Positions 43,275 through 52,463 are shown, numbered from the stretch's first letter. The stretch: 64,000 nt of DNA from Streptomyces sp. NBC_00490 (GCF_036013645.1 NZ_CP107869.1:4774001-4838000); one strand, 5' to 3'. The notes: a model not told the origin generated them from the sequence alone. Made by a program: numbers and translations.

Positions 43275-43583
43275 GTGACACTCGAGGAACTGGTCAGCCG
43301 GCTGGCTGAGGCGGATGACGGCCTGACCGTCTTCGCCGCCGAGCCCTGGACGGCGCAGAGCGACGCGACGGCTGTCCCCGACCCGGGCGGTCCGAGCCGG
43401 CCGGACGCGGAGGGCCGCACCTATCTCCTGGAAGTCTTCCTGATCCGCGACGTCCTGGAGACCTGGCGGGCGCACCGCGGCGGCGCCGTTCCCTCCCCTC
43501 GAGAAGCCTGCGAGGCAGTCATCCACTACGCCGAGCACGACACCTATCAGTACCCGGACGAAGAGCCGCCCCTCTCCCCGTGA
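43275..43583 (+). CDS. Small hypothetical protein
   Basis: A 102-residue soluble acidic protein from GTG 43275, with GGGAG seven bases ahead. Sequence TLEELVSRLAEADDGLTVFA starts it, with YLLEVFLIRDVLETWRAHRGG and AVIHYAEHDTYQYPDEEPP later. Streptomyces encode many such immunity- or contact-type proteins of ~100 residues (DUF7716-like), but I cannot assign a function. It stands alone between an MFS gene on the other strand and the alcohol dehydrogenase. Confidence 0.75.
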   Translation: MTLEELVSRLAEADDGLTVFAAEPWTAQSDATAVPDPGGPSRPDAEGRTYLLEVFLIRDVLETWRAHRGGAVPSPREACEAVIHYAEHDTYQYPDEEPPLSP

Positions 43584-43605
43584 CCACGGGCAAGGAGCCC
43601 CCCGT

Positions 43606-44655
43606 TCAGAAGGTCAGCACCCCTCTGGCCACCTTCCCCGCCTCCGCGTCCGCCACCGCCCGCTCGAACTCCTCGACCGGATACGTCTGCGTCACCAACT
43701 CGTCGAGCAGCAGCCGCCCTTCGCGATACAGCTCGGCGTACAGGGCGATGTCCCGCTGCGGCCTGGACGACCCGTACCGGCATCCCAGGATCGACTTGTC
43801 CAGGAACATGGACGCCACGACGAAGGACGCCTCGGCCCCGGCGGCCGGCATCCCGAGCAGCACGGCCTGACCGTGCCGGTCCAGCAGATCGACGGCCTGG
43901 CGGACGAGTTCCACCCGCCCGACGCACTCGAAGACATGGTCCGCCCCCGTCGGCAGCAGCTCCCGCACCCCCTCCGTGGAGGTCAGGAAGTCGGTCGCCC
44001 CGAACTGCCGCGCCACCGCCTCCTTGGCGGGGTTGGCGTCGACGGCGACGATCCGCAGCGCCCCCGCGATCCGGGCCCCTTGGAGGACGTTGAGCCCGAT
44101 GCCCCCGGTGCCGATCACGACGACGCTGTCCCCGCGATCCACCTTGGCCCGGTTGAGCACGGCTCCGACGCCGGTCAGCACCCCGCACCCGATGAGCGCG
44201 GCGGAGGGCAGCGGGATGTCCCGGGGGATACGCACCACCTGCACGGCCTTCACCACGGTCCGCTCGGCGAAGGCGGAGTTGGACGCGAACTGGAAGACCG
44301 GCCGCCCGCCCCGCGCGAACGGCTGTCCCGGCCGCCCGATCGCCTTGCGGCACATGGTCGGCCGCCCCCGGTCGCAGTCCGCGCAGGTACCGCAGTTGGC
44401 CAGTGTGGACAGGGACACATGGTCCCCGGCCGAGACATGCGACACCCCCTCCCCCACGGCCTCGACGACCCCGGCCCCCTCGTGTCCCAGCACCACGGGC
44501 ACCGGAAAGGGAATGGTCCCGTCCACCACGGACAGATCGCTGTGGCACAGCCCCGCCGCCGCGATGGCGACCAGCACCTCGCCCGGCCCCGGTCCCCGTA
44601 CCTCCAGGTCGTCGACGACCTCGACCCGCTTCCCGTCGAACACCACGCCGCGCAT
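43606..44655 (-). CDS. Zinc-dependent alcohol dehydrogenase (MDR family)
   Basis: A 349-residue medium-chain dehydrogenase. Catalytic Zn ligands lie in GLCHSDLS (Cys near 38) and GHEGAGVVE (His-Glu near 60). The structural Zn lobe CGTCADCDRGRPTMC lies near 90, and the NAD Rossmann motif GTGGIGLNVL near 175 is followed by VDANPAKEA. It would oxidise an alcohol to aldehyde or ketone. Its ATG overlaps the stop of the upstream acyl-CoA dehydrogenase (TGATG), tying it to the same operon. Confidence 0.92.
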   Translation of the reverse strand: MRGVVFDGKRVEVVDDLEVRGPGPGEVLVAIAAAGLCHSDLSVVDGTIPFPVPVVLGHEGAGVVEAVGEGVSHVSAGDHVSLSTLANCGTCADCDRGRPTMCRKAIGRPGQPFARGGRPVFQFASNSAFAERTVVKAVQVVRIPRDIPLPSAALIGCGVLTGVGAVLNRAKVDRGDSVVVIGTGGIGLNVLQGARIAGALRIVAVDANPAKEAVARQFGATDFLTSTEGVRELLPTGADHVFECVGRVELVRQAVDLLDRHGQAVLLGMPAAGAEASFVVASMFLDKSILGCRYGSSRPQRDIALYAELYREGRLLLDELVTQTYPVEEFERAVADAEAGKVARGVLTF

Positions 44656-45806
44656 CACACAACCCCCTTGGGTTCCTTCGGCAGCCCGAGCACCCGCTCG
44701 GCGATGATCGTGCGCTGGACCTGGTCCGAGCCGCCGTAGATCGTGTCGGCCCGGGAGAACAGGAACAGATGCTGAAACGCGTCGAGTTCGTACGGCGCCG
44801 TGACCGACCAGTCGACAGGCCCGACCCCCGCCACCGACCCCCGCACCTGCATGGCCAGCTCCCCGAGCCGCTGATGCCACCCGCCCCACAGCAGCTTGGC
44901 GACGTTGGAAGCGCCGGCGTCCCCCGAACTCCCCAGCGTCCGCAGGGCGTTCCACCGCATCACCCGCAGCTCGGCCCACTGCCGGACCAGCCGGTCCCGT
45001 ACGACGGGATCACCCACCGCCCCACTGTCGACGGCCGCCCGCACCACCCGCCCCAGCTCGGCGGCGAACCCGATCTGCTGGGCGAGCGTGGACACCCCCC
45101 GCTCGAACCCGAGCAGACTCATCGCGACCCGCCACCCGGCCCCCTCGCCTCCGACGACGTGCTCCACGCGCGCGTGCGCACCGTCGAAGAACACCTCGTT
45201 GAACTCGCTGGTGCCGGTCATCTGCCGAATGGGCCGCACCTCGATCCGCCCCGGCTGGTCCATGGGAACGAGCAGGAAGGACAGGCCACGATGGCGGCTG
45301 GACCCGGGGTCGGTGCGGGCCAGGACGAAACACCAGTCCGCCTCCCGCGCCAGGGACGTCCAGATCTTCTGCCCGGTGACGCGATACGTACCGTCCCCGG
45401 CCCGCTCGGCCTTCGTACGGATCCCCGCGAGATCGGAGCCGGCCCCGGGTTCGCTGTACCCCTGGCACCACAGTTCGTCCCCGGCCGCGATCGCGGGAAG
45501 GAACCGCCCCTTCTGCTCGGGCGTGCCGTGTGCGAGCAGGGTCGGCGCCAGCAGGTTCTCCCCGATGTGCCCGGAGCGAGGCGGCGCACAGGACCGCGCG
45601 TACTCCTCGGCCCAGGCAACCTGCTGCGTGAGCGTGGCACTCCGATTCCCGTACCCGCCCTCGCCCCACCCCAGCCCGATCCACCCGGCCTTCCCCAGCG
45701 CACGCTCCCATGACCGACGATCCAGCTCAGCCGATGCATGCTCACCGAGCCAAGCCCGAGCCTCCGCCCGGAAAGCCTGATCCTGGGCGCTGAATCCAAA
45801 GTCCAC
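44655..45806 (-). CDS. Acyl-CoA dehydrogenase
   Basis: A 383-residue enzyme from GTG 45806 (GGGAGGAGAGG ahead). FAD/substrate hallmarks are present: CQGYSEPGAGSDLAGIRTKAE, GQKIWTSLAREADWCFVLARTD, and C-terminal IYGGSDQVQRTIIAERVLGLPKEP. The family forms the trans-2-enoyl-CoA, passing electrons to ETF. It follows a repeat-containing 136-bp gap after the SDR gene and is coupled to the Zn dehydrogenase. Together SDR, ACAD and ADH form a single-direction cluster under the operator at 46871. Confidence 0.92.
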   Translation of the reverse strand: MDFGFSAQDQAFRAEARAWLGEHASAELDRRSWERALGKAGWIGLGWGEGGYGNRSATLTQQVAWAEEYARSCAPPRSGHIGENLLAPTLLAHGTPEQKGRFLPAIAAGDELWCQGYSEPGAGSDLAGIRTKAERAGDGTYRVTGQKIWTSLAREADWCFVLARTDPGSSRHRGLSFLLVPMDQPGRIEVRPIRQMTGTSEFNEVFFDGAHARVEHVVGGEGAGWRVAMSLLGFERGVSTLAQQIGFAAELGRVVRAAVDSGAVGDPVVRDRLVRQWAELRVMRWNALRTLGSSGDAGASNVAKLLWGGWHQRLGELAMQVRGSVAGVGPVDWSVTAPYELDAFQHLFLFSRADTIYGGSDQVQRTIIAERVLGLPKEPKGVV

Positions 45807-45845
45807 GGACCTCTCCTCCCAACGCCGGTTCCGCTGCCCCACCTC

Positions 45846-45919
45846 AGGGGCGCGGGGCTGTATCGATATGCGGCTACCGCCGCGTGGGCGCGACCAGCCA
45901 CAACGAACCCGCAGCCGCC
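45846..45919 (+). repeat. Dispersed palindromic repeat, copy B (longer variant)
   Basis: AGGGGCGCGGGG is followed by a 31-base insert (CTGTATCGATATGCGGCTACC and on) and then CGCGACCAGCCACAACG through GCAGCCGCC, so this is an extended variant of the repeat seen at 1401 and 57503. It occupies the gap between the SDR and acyl-CoA dehydrogenase genes. Confidence 0.6.
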
Positions 45920-45942
45920 AACTCACCGATCCGCGCACCCCA

Positions 45943-46848
45943 CTAGGCGTTAGGACGTTCCCCCTCACGCGCGGCCCTCTCCATGGCGGCAAGCCGCTCC
46001 AGCATCGGCATCGGGTCCACCCCCACGGACCCCGGCAAAAACTCCGCGATCGTTTCCGGCGTCCAACCGCCGGAGGCATACGCCGAGCGCAGCTCCCTCG
46101 GCTGCGCCCACACCGCGATCTTCGGCCCGGCGACCGTGTAGACCTGCCCGGTGACCTCCCGGGCCCGCTCCGACAGCAGATACACGACGAGTGCGGCCAC
46201 ATCCTCCGGCTCCCCGATCTCCGCCAGCTCCATCGGCACCCCGGCGGACATCCGCGTACGCGCCACCGGCGCCACCGCGTTCGCGGTCACCCCGTACTTG
46301 TTCAGCCCCAGCGCCGCACTCCGGACCAGCGAGATGATGCCGCCCTTCGCGGCGCTGTAGTTGGCCTGCGAGACGGACCCTTGGTGGTTTCCGCTGGTGA
46401 ACCCGATCAGGGTCCCGGTCCGCTGTTTCCGCATGACGGCGGACGCGGCCCGGAACACGGTGAAGGTGCCCTTGAGGTGGGTGGCGACGACCGGATCCCA
46501 CTCCTCCTCGGTCATGTTGAACAGCATCCGCTCGCGCAGGATCCCGGCTACGCACACGACGCCGTCCAGCCGCCCGTACGACGACAGGGCCACGTCGACG
46601 ACCCGCTGTCCCCCCGCCATGGTCGACACGTCGTCGGCGACCGCGACGGCCTCCCCGCCGGCCGACTCGATCTCCTTGACCACGCCCGAGGCGACCTCGC
46701 TCGTCGGCGACCCGCCGTCCACCGATACCCCGTAGTCGTTGACGACGACGGATGCCCCCTCGGCCGCCGCGCAGAGCGCCACCGCCCGCCCGATCCCGCG
46801 TCCCGCCCCCGTCACGGCGACCACCTTGCCTGCCAAGAAGTTCCCCAT
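45943..46848 (-). CDS. Short-chain dehydrogenase/reductase, long-tailed
   Basis: A 301-residue SDR: VAVTGAGRGIGRAVAL at residue 9, DDVSTMAGG, VCVAGILRERML near 95, FTSGNHQGSV (Ser) and ANYSAAKGG (Tyr-x3-Lys). The ~45-residue C-terminal tail (SGGWTPETIAEFLPG) is seen in multifunctional enzyme-type 3-hydroxyacyl-CoA dehydrogenases (HSD17B4-like), suggesting a beta-oxidation dehydrogenase. ATG 46848. Divergent from the cyclase-family gene across one operator. Confidence 0.88.
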   Translation of the reverse strand: MGNFLAGKVVAVTGAGRGIGRAVALCAAAEGASVVVNDYGVSVDGGSPTSEVASGVVKEIESAGGEAVAVADDVSTMAGGQRVVDVALSSYGRLDGVVCVAGILRERMLFNMTEEEWDPVVATHLKGTFTVFRAASAVMRKQRTGTLIGFTSGNHQGSVSQANYSAAKGGIISLVRSAALGLNKYGVTANAVAPVARTRMSAGVPMELAEIGEPEDVAALVVYLLSERAREVTGQVYTVAGPKIAVWAQPRELRSAYASGGWTPETIAEFLPGSVGVDPMPMLERLAAMERAAREGERPNA

Positions 46849-46870
46849 GCCCGGCCCCTTCCCGCGGTTT

Positions 46871-46885
46871 CTGACGGACCGTTAG
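46871..46885. promoter_or_regulatory. Island operator site 11
   Basis: CTGACGGACCGTTAG, one mismatch in the right arm, in the divergent gap between SDR (46848) and cyclase-family (46934) genes. A further half-site CCGTCAG lies at 46896-46902. Confidence 0.68.
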
Positions 46886-46933
46886 ATTTTATGTCCCGTC
46901 AGACACCCGTAGACAAGCCCCGGGGGAGCACCG

Positions 46934-47869
46934 ATGCCACTGCCCGCGATGCATCCGGCGTTTCACGACATCGCCAAGCGCGTGAACAACTGGGGCCGTT
47001 GGGGGGCCGACGACGAGATCGGCACCCTGAACCTGATCACCGACGAGGTCGTCCGCGGGGCCGCGGCGGAGGTCAGGTCCGGCCACCGTGTCCCGCTCTC
47101 CCTCCCGCTGAAGGAGGACGGTGTGCAGACGGGACTGATACCGGGCCGGGTCAACCCCCTGCACGCGATGGTGCAGATCAACCAGGAGATCTTCGGCCCG
47201 GGCACGGTCGCGTGCAGCGACGACACCGTGACGATGGGCCTTCAGGCGGCCACGCACTGGGACGCGCTCACCCACGTCTCGCACTCGGGCGTGCTCTACA
47301 ACGGCCGCCCCGCCGACACCGTGACCGCGCACGGCGGCGCCCGGTTCAGCGGCATCGACAAGGTGCGGCACATCGTCTCGCGCGGGGTCCTGCTGGACGT
47401 GGCCCGCGTACGCGGCACGGACCGGCTGGACGGCGGGCACGCCGTCACACCGGAGGACCTGGAGGCCGCCGAGGAACTCGCGGGCACGCGCGTGCGGGCC
47501 GGCGACATCGTGCTCGTACGGACGGGGCAGATCCAGACGTATCTGGCGGGCGACAAGCACGCGTACGGCTATCCGTCGCCGGGGCTGTCGATCCGTACGC
47601 CGGAGTGGTTCCACGCACGCGATGTCGCCGCGGTCGCGAACGACACGCTGACCTTCGAGATATTTCCGCCCGAGATCGAGGATCTGTGGCTGCCCGTGCA
47701 CGCGCTCGACCTCGTGGAGATGGGGATGCTCCAGGGCCAGAACTGGAATCTCGAAAAGTTGTCCACAGCCTGTGGAGAAGCGGGCCGCTACACGTTCCTG
47801 CTGTCGGCGATGCCCGAGCCGTTCGTCGGCGCGACGGGCACTCCGGTGGCGCCGGTCGCCATTCTCTGA
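46934..47869 (+). CDS. Cyclase-family metal-dependent hydrolase
   Basis: A 311-residue protein of the cyclase family (Pfam PF04199; kynurenine-formamidase-like). The THWDALTHV stretch supplies the family's H-x-D-x3-H metal ligands, and VLYNGRPADTVTAHGGA, RGVLLDVARV and VRAGDIVLVRTGQ follow. Members hydrolyse formamides, lactones or amides. GGGGGAG lies before the ATG. It shares a divergent operator with the SDR and is likely a ring- or amide-opening step. Confidence 0.88.
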   Translation: MPLPAMHPAFHDIAKRVNNWGRWGADDEIGTLNLITDEVVRGAAAEVRSGHRVPLSLPLKEDGVQTGLIPGRVNPLHAMVQINQEIFGPGTVACSDDTVTMGLQAATHWDALTHVSHSGVLYNGRPADTVTAHGGARFSGIDKVRHIVSRGVLLDVARVRGTDRLDGGHAVTPEDLEAAEELAGTRVRAGDIVLVRTGQIQTYLAGDKHAYGYPSPGLSIRTPEWFHARDVAAVANDTLTFEIFPPEIEDLWLPVHALDLVEMGMLQGQNWNLEKLSTACGEAGRYTFLLSAMPEPFVGATGTPVAPVAIL

Positions 47870-48254
47870 CACCAGGGATCCGGGCAAGGTCGGACGGCGG
47901 CGCCCCAACGCCCGCCCCGAGCACGGCATCGCACTCCGCCGTCCGACTCCGGCGCACCCGCCCCGCGTCCCCCGGCCCTGAAGGAACCCGGCGCCGAATC
48001 ACGACCCACACTCGCCGAGGGCCCCCGTCACCGGAACCCTCGTCGTCCCCTCGCGGCGAATCGCTGACCACAAGCGTGAGCAAACGGACACGCGGCGTCA
48101 ACACCTGTTCGGGGATTTATGACTTACGCCCCCTTTGATACGGGCGCGCACGGAAGCACATCACGGCGCACCACCTGCCGGTCGACAGGGAGGACAGGGG
48201 CATGCCGCGACCGAGCGCCGACCGTGCCGATCGCACCGTCTCGGGACAGCGGCC
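47870..48254. other. 385-bp convergent intergenic region
   Basis: It lies between the cyclase-family stop and the stop of the HATPase gene. The only structure noted is a perfect 12-bp inverted repeat, GTCGGACGGCGG at 47889-47900 with CCGCCGTCCGAC at 47936-47947, a possible terminator with a long loop. I see no supported gene. Confidence 0.5.
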
Positions 48255-48743
48255 TCAGACCGCCTCGTACGCCAGTCCCTCGTACCCCTCGAACGCCGCG
48301 GCACCGCCCGCGAAGGGCGCCGCTCCTTCACGGCCCTTCGCCGCACAGCGGTCGAGTTCGCACCAGATGCGCTTGCCGGCCCCTTCGGGGCTCCAGCCCC
48401 ACCGGTCGGCGAGCCCGTCGACCAGGGCGAGTCCGCGTCCGCCCGTGGCATCACCGTCGACACAGCGCGGCACGGGGGCGCGGCCACTGGCGTCGGCCAC
48501 CTCGAGACGCACCGTGGCCTGCTCGGCCGCGGTACAGGGCAGCGACAGACGCAGCACGGCCGGACAGCCGGTGTGCACCACGGCGTTGGTGACCAGTTCG
48601 GACACCAGCAGGATCAGCGTCTCGGCAAGCCCCTCGTCAGCCCCTATCCCGGACCCGGCGAGCCGCGAACGGGCCCACCGCCGGGCTCGCCCCACCTCAG
48701 CGGGGTCGGGCCGGATCTCCAGCTGCACTTGAAGCACCTGCAC
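48255..48743 (-). CDS. ATP-binding HATPase_c_2 protein (anti-sigma-kinase-like)
   Basis: A 162-residue GHKL-fold protein. N-box LVSELVTNAVVHT is near residue 46 and the ATP-lid G-box TGGRGLALVDGLADRWG near 100. Such RsbW/SpoIIAB-like proteins are abundant in Streptomyces and phosphorylate anti-sigma antagonists. The GTG at 48743 is the start; several GTGs follow closely. The C-terminal Gly/Ala-rich tail is extra. No partner is adjacent; a STAS protein lies at 54712-55092. Confidence 0.85.
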   Translation of the reverse strand: MQVLQVQLEIRPDPAEVGRARRWARSRLAGSGIGADEGLAETLILLVSELVTNAVVHTGCPAVLRLSLPCTAAEQATVRLEVADASGRAPVPRCVDGDATGGRGLALVDGLADRWGWSPEGAGKRIWCELDRCAAKGREGAAPFAGGAAAFEGYEGLAYEAV

Positions 48744-49237
48744 CGCTCACACCATCCGAACCGGCAGACACATAGCCTCGCGCCTCACGAGGGCCACGAT
48801 CGTAGCCATTTTTTGCATGGCCAGAACAACAGCCACAGCCGGGATCACAGAACGTGAATCCCTTACGAGACAGCATGGTTGACGTACAGTCACCTCAACA
48901 AGCGCTTCGGGCATATTCCAGCGCGAAGGAGTACCCGGGTGGCATACTGTGCGACGCTCGTTGCGGGGAGTCGAACAGGTGGCGGCCAAAGGCCCACCGA
49001 CCGTGCGGGAAGCGGCGCGCACCTCCGTATCCGGAGCCGCCACAGAGGCAACACCGGCACGGCTCGTGCTCGGAACCACTCGCATCCCACAGAAGGTACC
49101 GGAGCGGCTCCCCGACTCCAGGCCGTGACGGGTCACGCATAGGACACAACCCGATATCAACGCTCCGTAATTCCGGTATGCCACAATCCGCGACATTCAC
49201 GGGAGCGCTCCCGCCGATTCCGCGGCCCACGCCCTCG
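48744..49237. other. 494-bp intergenic region without a secure gene
   Basis: It lies upstream of the HATPase gene and beyond the acyl-CoA dehydrogenase stop. Base composition is less GC-rich than its surroundings. A 60-codon plus-strand frame at 48949-49128 (starting VRRSLRGVEQ) has only moderate third-position bias and no good ribosome site, so it is not called. It probably holds the HATPase promoter on the minus strand. Confidence 0.4.
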
Positions 49238-50116
49238 TCAGGCTGCCAGCTCGGCCGCGAGCAGCTCCTCACTCTCCGTGCGTCCGCCGCCACGCTGTGC
49301 CCGCACCCAGGCCCGCTTCAGATGCAGATGCACCTCGGACTCCCAGGTGAAGCCCATGCCTCCGTGCACCTGGAGGCAGTCGCGGGCGCCGCGTACGGCG
49401 GCCTCGTCGGCGAGCAGCCGGGCCGCGGCGATGTCGGCCGGGTCCCCGGTGACGGAGGCCGCGTAGACCGCCGCACGGGCCACCTCGGCCCGCACCAGGA
49501 GCTGCGCGCACAGATGCTTGACGGCCTGGAACGCCCCGATCGGCTGCCCGAACTGCTCACGCGTCCGGGCGTGTTGCACCGCCAGCTCGCACGCGCGCGT
49601 GGCGGTGCCGAGCTGCTCGGCGGCGGTGAGGAGCACGGCGACGGGATCGGTCACGGCGACCGCGGGCGTGCGGTGCAAGGGCGTCAGCGGATCGACCGAC
49701 CGCAGCGCCACAGCGCCGGCGGCATCTCCCCGTACGACGTCGGCGGCGTCCAGCCACTCCACCAGCGCCCCGTCCACGCCCGCCACGACGACCGACCCGT
49801 CGGCCGCCCCGGGCACCGCGCCCGCCGCGAGATGGGTGGCCACCAGCGGCCCGGGCAGCAGCACCCGCCCCGCCTCCTCGAAGGCCAACACGGCCTCGGG
49901 CAGCCCGAGTCCGACCCCTCCGTCGCCCTCCGGCACCCGGAGCGCGAAGAAGCCGGCCTCCCCCAGCTCCCGCCACAGGGCCCGGTCCAGGCGGCCGGGC
50001 GAGTCGACGGCGGCCCACAGCGCCTCGCGGTCGAAGCGCCGGGCCAGCAGCGCTCGTACCCCGTCCCGCAACGCACGTTGATCATCGGTCAGTTGGAAAC
50101 GCACGGGAACAGTCAC
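49238..50116 (-). CDS. Short acyl-CoA dehydrogenase subunit
   Basis: A 292-residue ACAD-family protein, clearly shorter than the usual 380-400. The N-terminal helices (RFQLTDDQRALRDGVRALLARR) and C-terminal bundle (TREQFGQPIGAFQAVKHLCAQ, LQVHGGMGFTWESEVHLHLKR) are present, but the middle beta-domain is trimmed. GTG 50116 overlaps the TGA of the preceding ACAD (GTGA). This coupled long+short pairing matches FadE heteromers (alpha2beta2) of sterol catabolism, where the short subunit supplies part of the FAD site. Confidence 0.87.
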   Translation of the reverse strand: MTVPVRFQLTDDQRALRDGVRALLARRFDREALWAAVDSPGRLDRALWRELGEAGFFALRVPEGDGGVGLGLPEAVLAFEEAGRVLLPGPLVATHLAAGAVPGAADGSVVVAGVDGALVEWLDAADVVRGDAAGAVALRSVDPLTPLHRTPAVAVTDPVAVLLTAAEQLGTATRACELAVQHARTREQFGQPIGAFQAVKHLCAQLLVRAEVARAAVYAASVTGDPADIAAARLLADEAAVRGARDCLQVHGGMGFTWESEVHLHLKRAWVRAQRGGGRTESEELLAAELAA

Positions 50117-51246
50117 CGCCCCTTCGGCAGCCCCAGGATCCGTTCGGCCACGATGTTCTGCTGGATCTGCGAGGTGCCGGCGGCGATGGTGTACGACAGC
50201 GAGGACAGCCGGTCCAGGACCCACGGCCGGTCGAGGTCGAGGGCGTCGGGGCCGAGGACATCGGCGGCGGTGTCGTAGAGCTCCTGCCGCGCCTGCGAAT
50301 ACCTCAGTTTGAAAACCGAACCCCCCACGCCGGGGACTCCCCCGGAGGCCTCCGCCTCGCTCACGTTCCACTGCGTCAGCCGCCACAGCGCCCGGAACTC
50401 GGCATTCAGCCGCCCGAGCCGCCGTCTGAGTTCCGGCTCGTCCCACCGCCCGTTCTTGCGCGCCTCAGCGGCGAGTTCGCGCAACACGCGCCTGCACGCG
50501 ACGACTTCGCCCACGAAGGCGGTGCCGCGCTCGAAGGACAGCGTCACCATGGTCACGCGCCAGCCGTCGTTCTCGTCCCCGACCCGGTTGCCGACCGGCA
50601 CCCGGACCTCGTCGAGGAACACCTCGGCGAACTCGGCGGACCCGGCGAGGGTCCTCAGCGGCCGTACGGTGATCCCCGGAGCGTCCATGGGCAGGGCGAG
50701 CCAGGTGATGCCCCGGTGCTTCGCGGCCGCGGGGTCGGTGCGCACCAGCAGTTCGCACCAGTCGGCGACCTCGGCGTGCGAGGTCCAGATCTTGGACCCG
50801 CTCACCACGTACTCGTCGCCGTCCCTGCGCGCGCGTGTCCGCAGCGCGGCGAGGTCGGACCCGGCGTCGGGCTCGCTGAAGCCCTGGCACCAGACCTCCT
50901 CGCCGCGCAGGATCGGCGCCAGCCACCGCGCCCGCTGCTCCTCGGAGCCCTCCGCGGCGATCGTGGGCCCGGCGTGCAGCAGGCCGACGAATCCCGCGCC
51001 CACATAGGGCGCCCCCGCCTTCTCGGTCTCCTCCAGGAAGATCAGCCGTGTGGTCGGCGAGGCGTCCCAGTGCACGTCCGCGTACCCGGCGTCGTACAGC
51101 ATCCGCTGCCAGCCCATGTCGTAGGCGCGGCGCCCGGGCCAGTCGTCCGGGGACGGCTTGGGCGGGAGCGTGGGCAGCACCCGGCCGAGCCACTGCCTCA
51201 ACCGGGCCCGGAACTCCTCCTCTTCGGGAGAGTGGGAGAGGTCCAC
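50113..51246 (-). CDS. Acyl-CoA dehydrogenase, long subunit
   Basis: A 377-residue ACAD. CQGFSEPDAGSDLAALRTRARRDGDEYVVSG is the canonical central block, KIWTSHAEVADWCELLVRTD follows, and the C-terminus IAAGTSQIQQNIVAERILGLPKGR supplies the FAD-adenine contact motif. GTG start 51246. It is placed eight bp after the amidohydrolase stop and coupled to the short ACAD. The operon amidohydrolase-ACAD-ACAD is driven from the 52504-52545 operators. Confidence 0.93.
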   Translation of the reverse strand: MDLSHSPEEEEFRARLRQWLGRVLPTLPPKPSPDDWPGRRAYDMGWQRMLYDAGYADVHWDASPTTRLIFLEETEKAGAPYVGAGFVGLLHAGPTIAAEGSEEQRARWLAPILRGEEVWCQGFSEPDAGSDLAALRTRARRDGDEYVVSGSKIWTSHAEVADWCELLVRTDPAAAKHRGITWLALPMDAPGITVRPLRTLAGSAEFAEVFLDEVRVPVGNRVGDENDGWRVTMVTLSFERGTAFVGEVVACRRVLRELAAEARKNGRWDEPELRRRLGRLNAEFRALWRLTQWNVSEAEASGGVPGVGGSVFKLRYSQARQELYDTAADVLGPDALDLDRPWVLDRLSSLSYTIAAGTSQIQQNIVAERILGLPKGR

Positions 51247-51254
51247 GGGCTCGC

Positions 51255-52463
51255 CTACCGGTCCCGGTCCCGGTCCAGGTCGAGACCGAGCATGCGGATG
51301 GCGTTGCCGCGCATCAGCTTGTAGACGGTCTCGTCGTCGAGGCCCTTCACATGGTCGAGAGCGACCTCCTTGGTGTGCGGGAAGGTCGAGTCGACGTGCG
51401 GGTAGTCGGTCTCGAAGGTGGCGTTGTCACGGCCCACCACGTCCAGCGAGGCGACGCCGTGCTTGTCGCGGAAGAAGCAGCAGAAGATCTGCCGGTAGTA
51501 GTACGTCGACGGCGGCTCCGGGACGATGTCGCGCACCCCGCCCCAGGCGCGGTGCTCCTCCCACACGTCGTCGGCGCGCTCCAGGGCGTACGGGATCCAG
51601 CCCATCTGGCCCTCGCTGTAGGCGAGTTTGAGCCGCGGGAACTTCACCAGCACGCCGCTGAAGAGGAAGTCCATCATCGAGGCCATGGCGTTGTTGAAGC
51701 TGAGCGCGGCCTGGACGGCGGGCGGGGCGTCGGGCGAGGCGGCCGGCATCTGGGAGCTGCTGCCGATGTGCATGTTGACGACCGTGCCGGTCTCCTGGCA
51801 AACCGCGAAGAACGGGTCCCAGTGGCCGGAGTGGATGGAGGGCAGGCCGAGATAGGTGGGGATCTCGGAGAAGGTCACGGCCCGCACCCCGCGCGCGGCG
51901 TTGCGCCGGATCTCCGCGACCGCCAGCTCCACATCCCACAGGGGGATCAGGCACAGCGGGATGAGCCGTCCGCCGCTGTCCCCGCACCACTCCTCGACCA
52001 TCCAGTCGTTGTAGGCCCGCACACAGGCCAGCGCGACCTCTTTGTCGTGCGCCTCGGCGAAGGTCTGCCCGCAGAAGCGCGGGAAGGTCGGGAAGCACAG
52101 GCTGCCCTCGACGTGGTTGAGATCCATGTCCTTCAGCCGCGCGACGGGGTCCCAGCAGCCGCGTCGCATGTCCTCGCGGGTGATGCCCTCCAGGGTCATC
52201 TCGTCGCGGTCGAAGCCGACGGCGGCGATGTTGCGCTTGTACGGGAACTTCAGGTCCTCGTAGATCCACCAGTCGGTGGGCGGGCCTTGCGGGTCCATCG
52301 TGATCTGGTACTTGCCGGCTACGTAGGCGAGTTCACCGATCCCGGCGGTGAGGGGCTGCGGTCCGCGGTCCTGGTACTTGGCGGGCAGCCAGGTCTTGAA
52401 CAGGTGCGCGGGCTCGATCACATGGTCGTCGACGCTGATGATGCGGGGCAGTTCGGTCGGCAT
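51255..52463 (-). CDS. Amidohydrolase-2 family metal-dependent hydrolase, paralogue 2
   Basis: A 402-residue TIM-barrel hydrolase, paralogous to 4382-5632: SVDDHVIEP metal site, FPRFCGQTFAEAHD, YNDWMVEEWCG, HIGSSSQMP and FETDYPHVDSTFPHTK. The C-terminus DLDRDRDR is a low-complexity tail. GGAGGAG precedes ATG 52463. Head of the operon with two ACADs. Two such paralogues in separate operons of one regulon suggest related but distinct substrates. Confidence 0.87.
   Translation of the reverse strand: MPTELPRIISVDDHVIEPAHLFKTWLPAKYQDRGPQPLTAGIGELAYVAGKYQITMDPQGPPTDWWIYEDLKFPYKRNIAAVGFDRDEMTLEGITREDMRRGCWDPVARLKDMDLNHVEGSLCFPTFPRFCGQTFAEAHDKEVALACVRAYNDWMVEEWCGDSGGRLIPLCLIPLWDVELAVAEIRRNAARGVRAVTFSEIPTYLGLPSIHSGHWDPFFAVCQETGTVVNMHIGSSSQMPAASPDAPPAVQAALSFNNAMASMMDFLFSGVLVKFPRLKLAYSEGQMGWIPYALERADDVWEEHRAWGGVRDIVPEPPSTYYYRQIFCCFFRDKHGVASLDVVGRDNATFETDYPHVDSTFPHTKEVALDHVKGLDDETVYKLMRGNAIRMLGLDLDRDRDR

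Noticed and set aside
48949..49128. 60-codon frame beginning VRRSLRGVEQ
   Set aside because: Only moderate third-position GC bias and no ribosome site at the right distance; not enough to call a gene.
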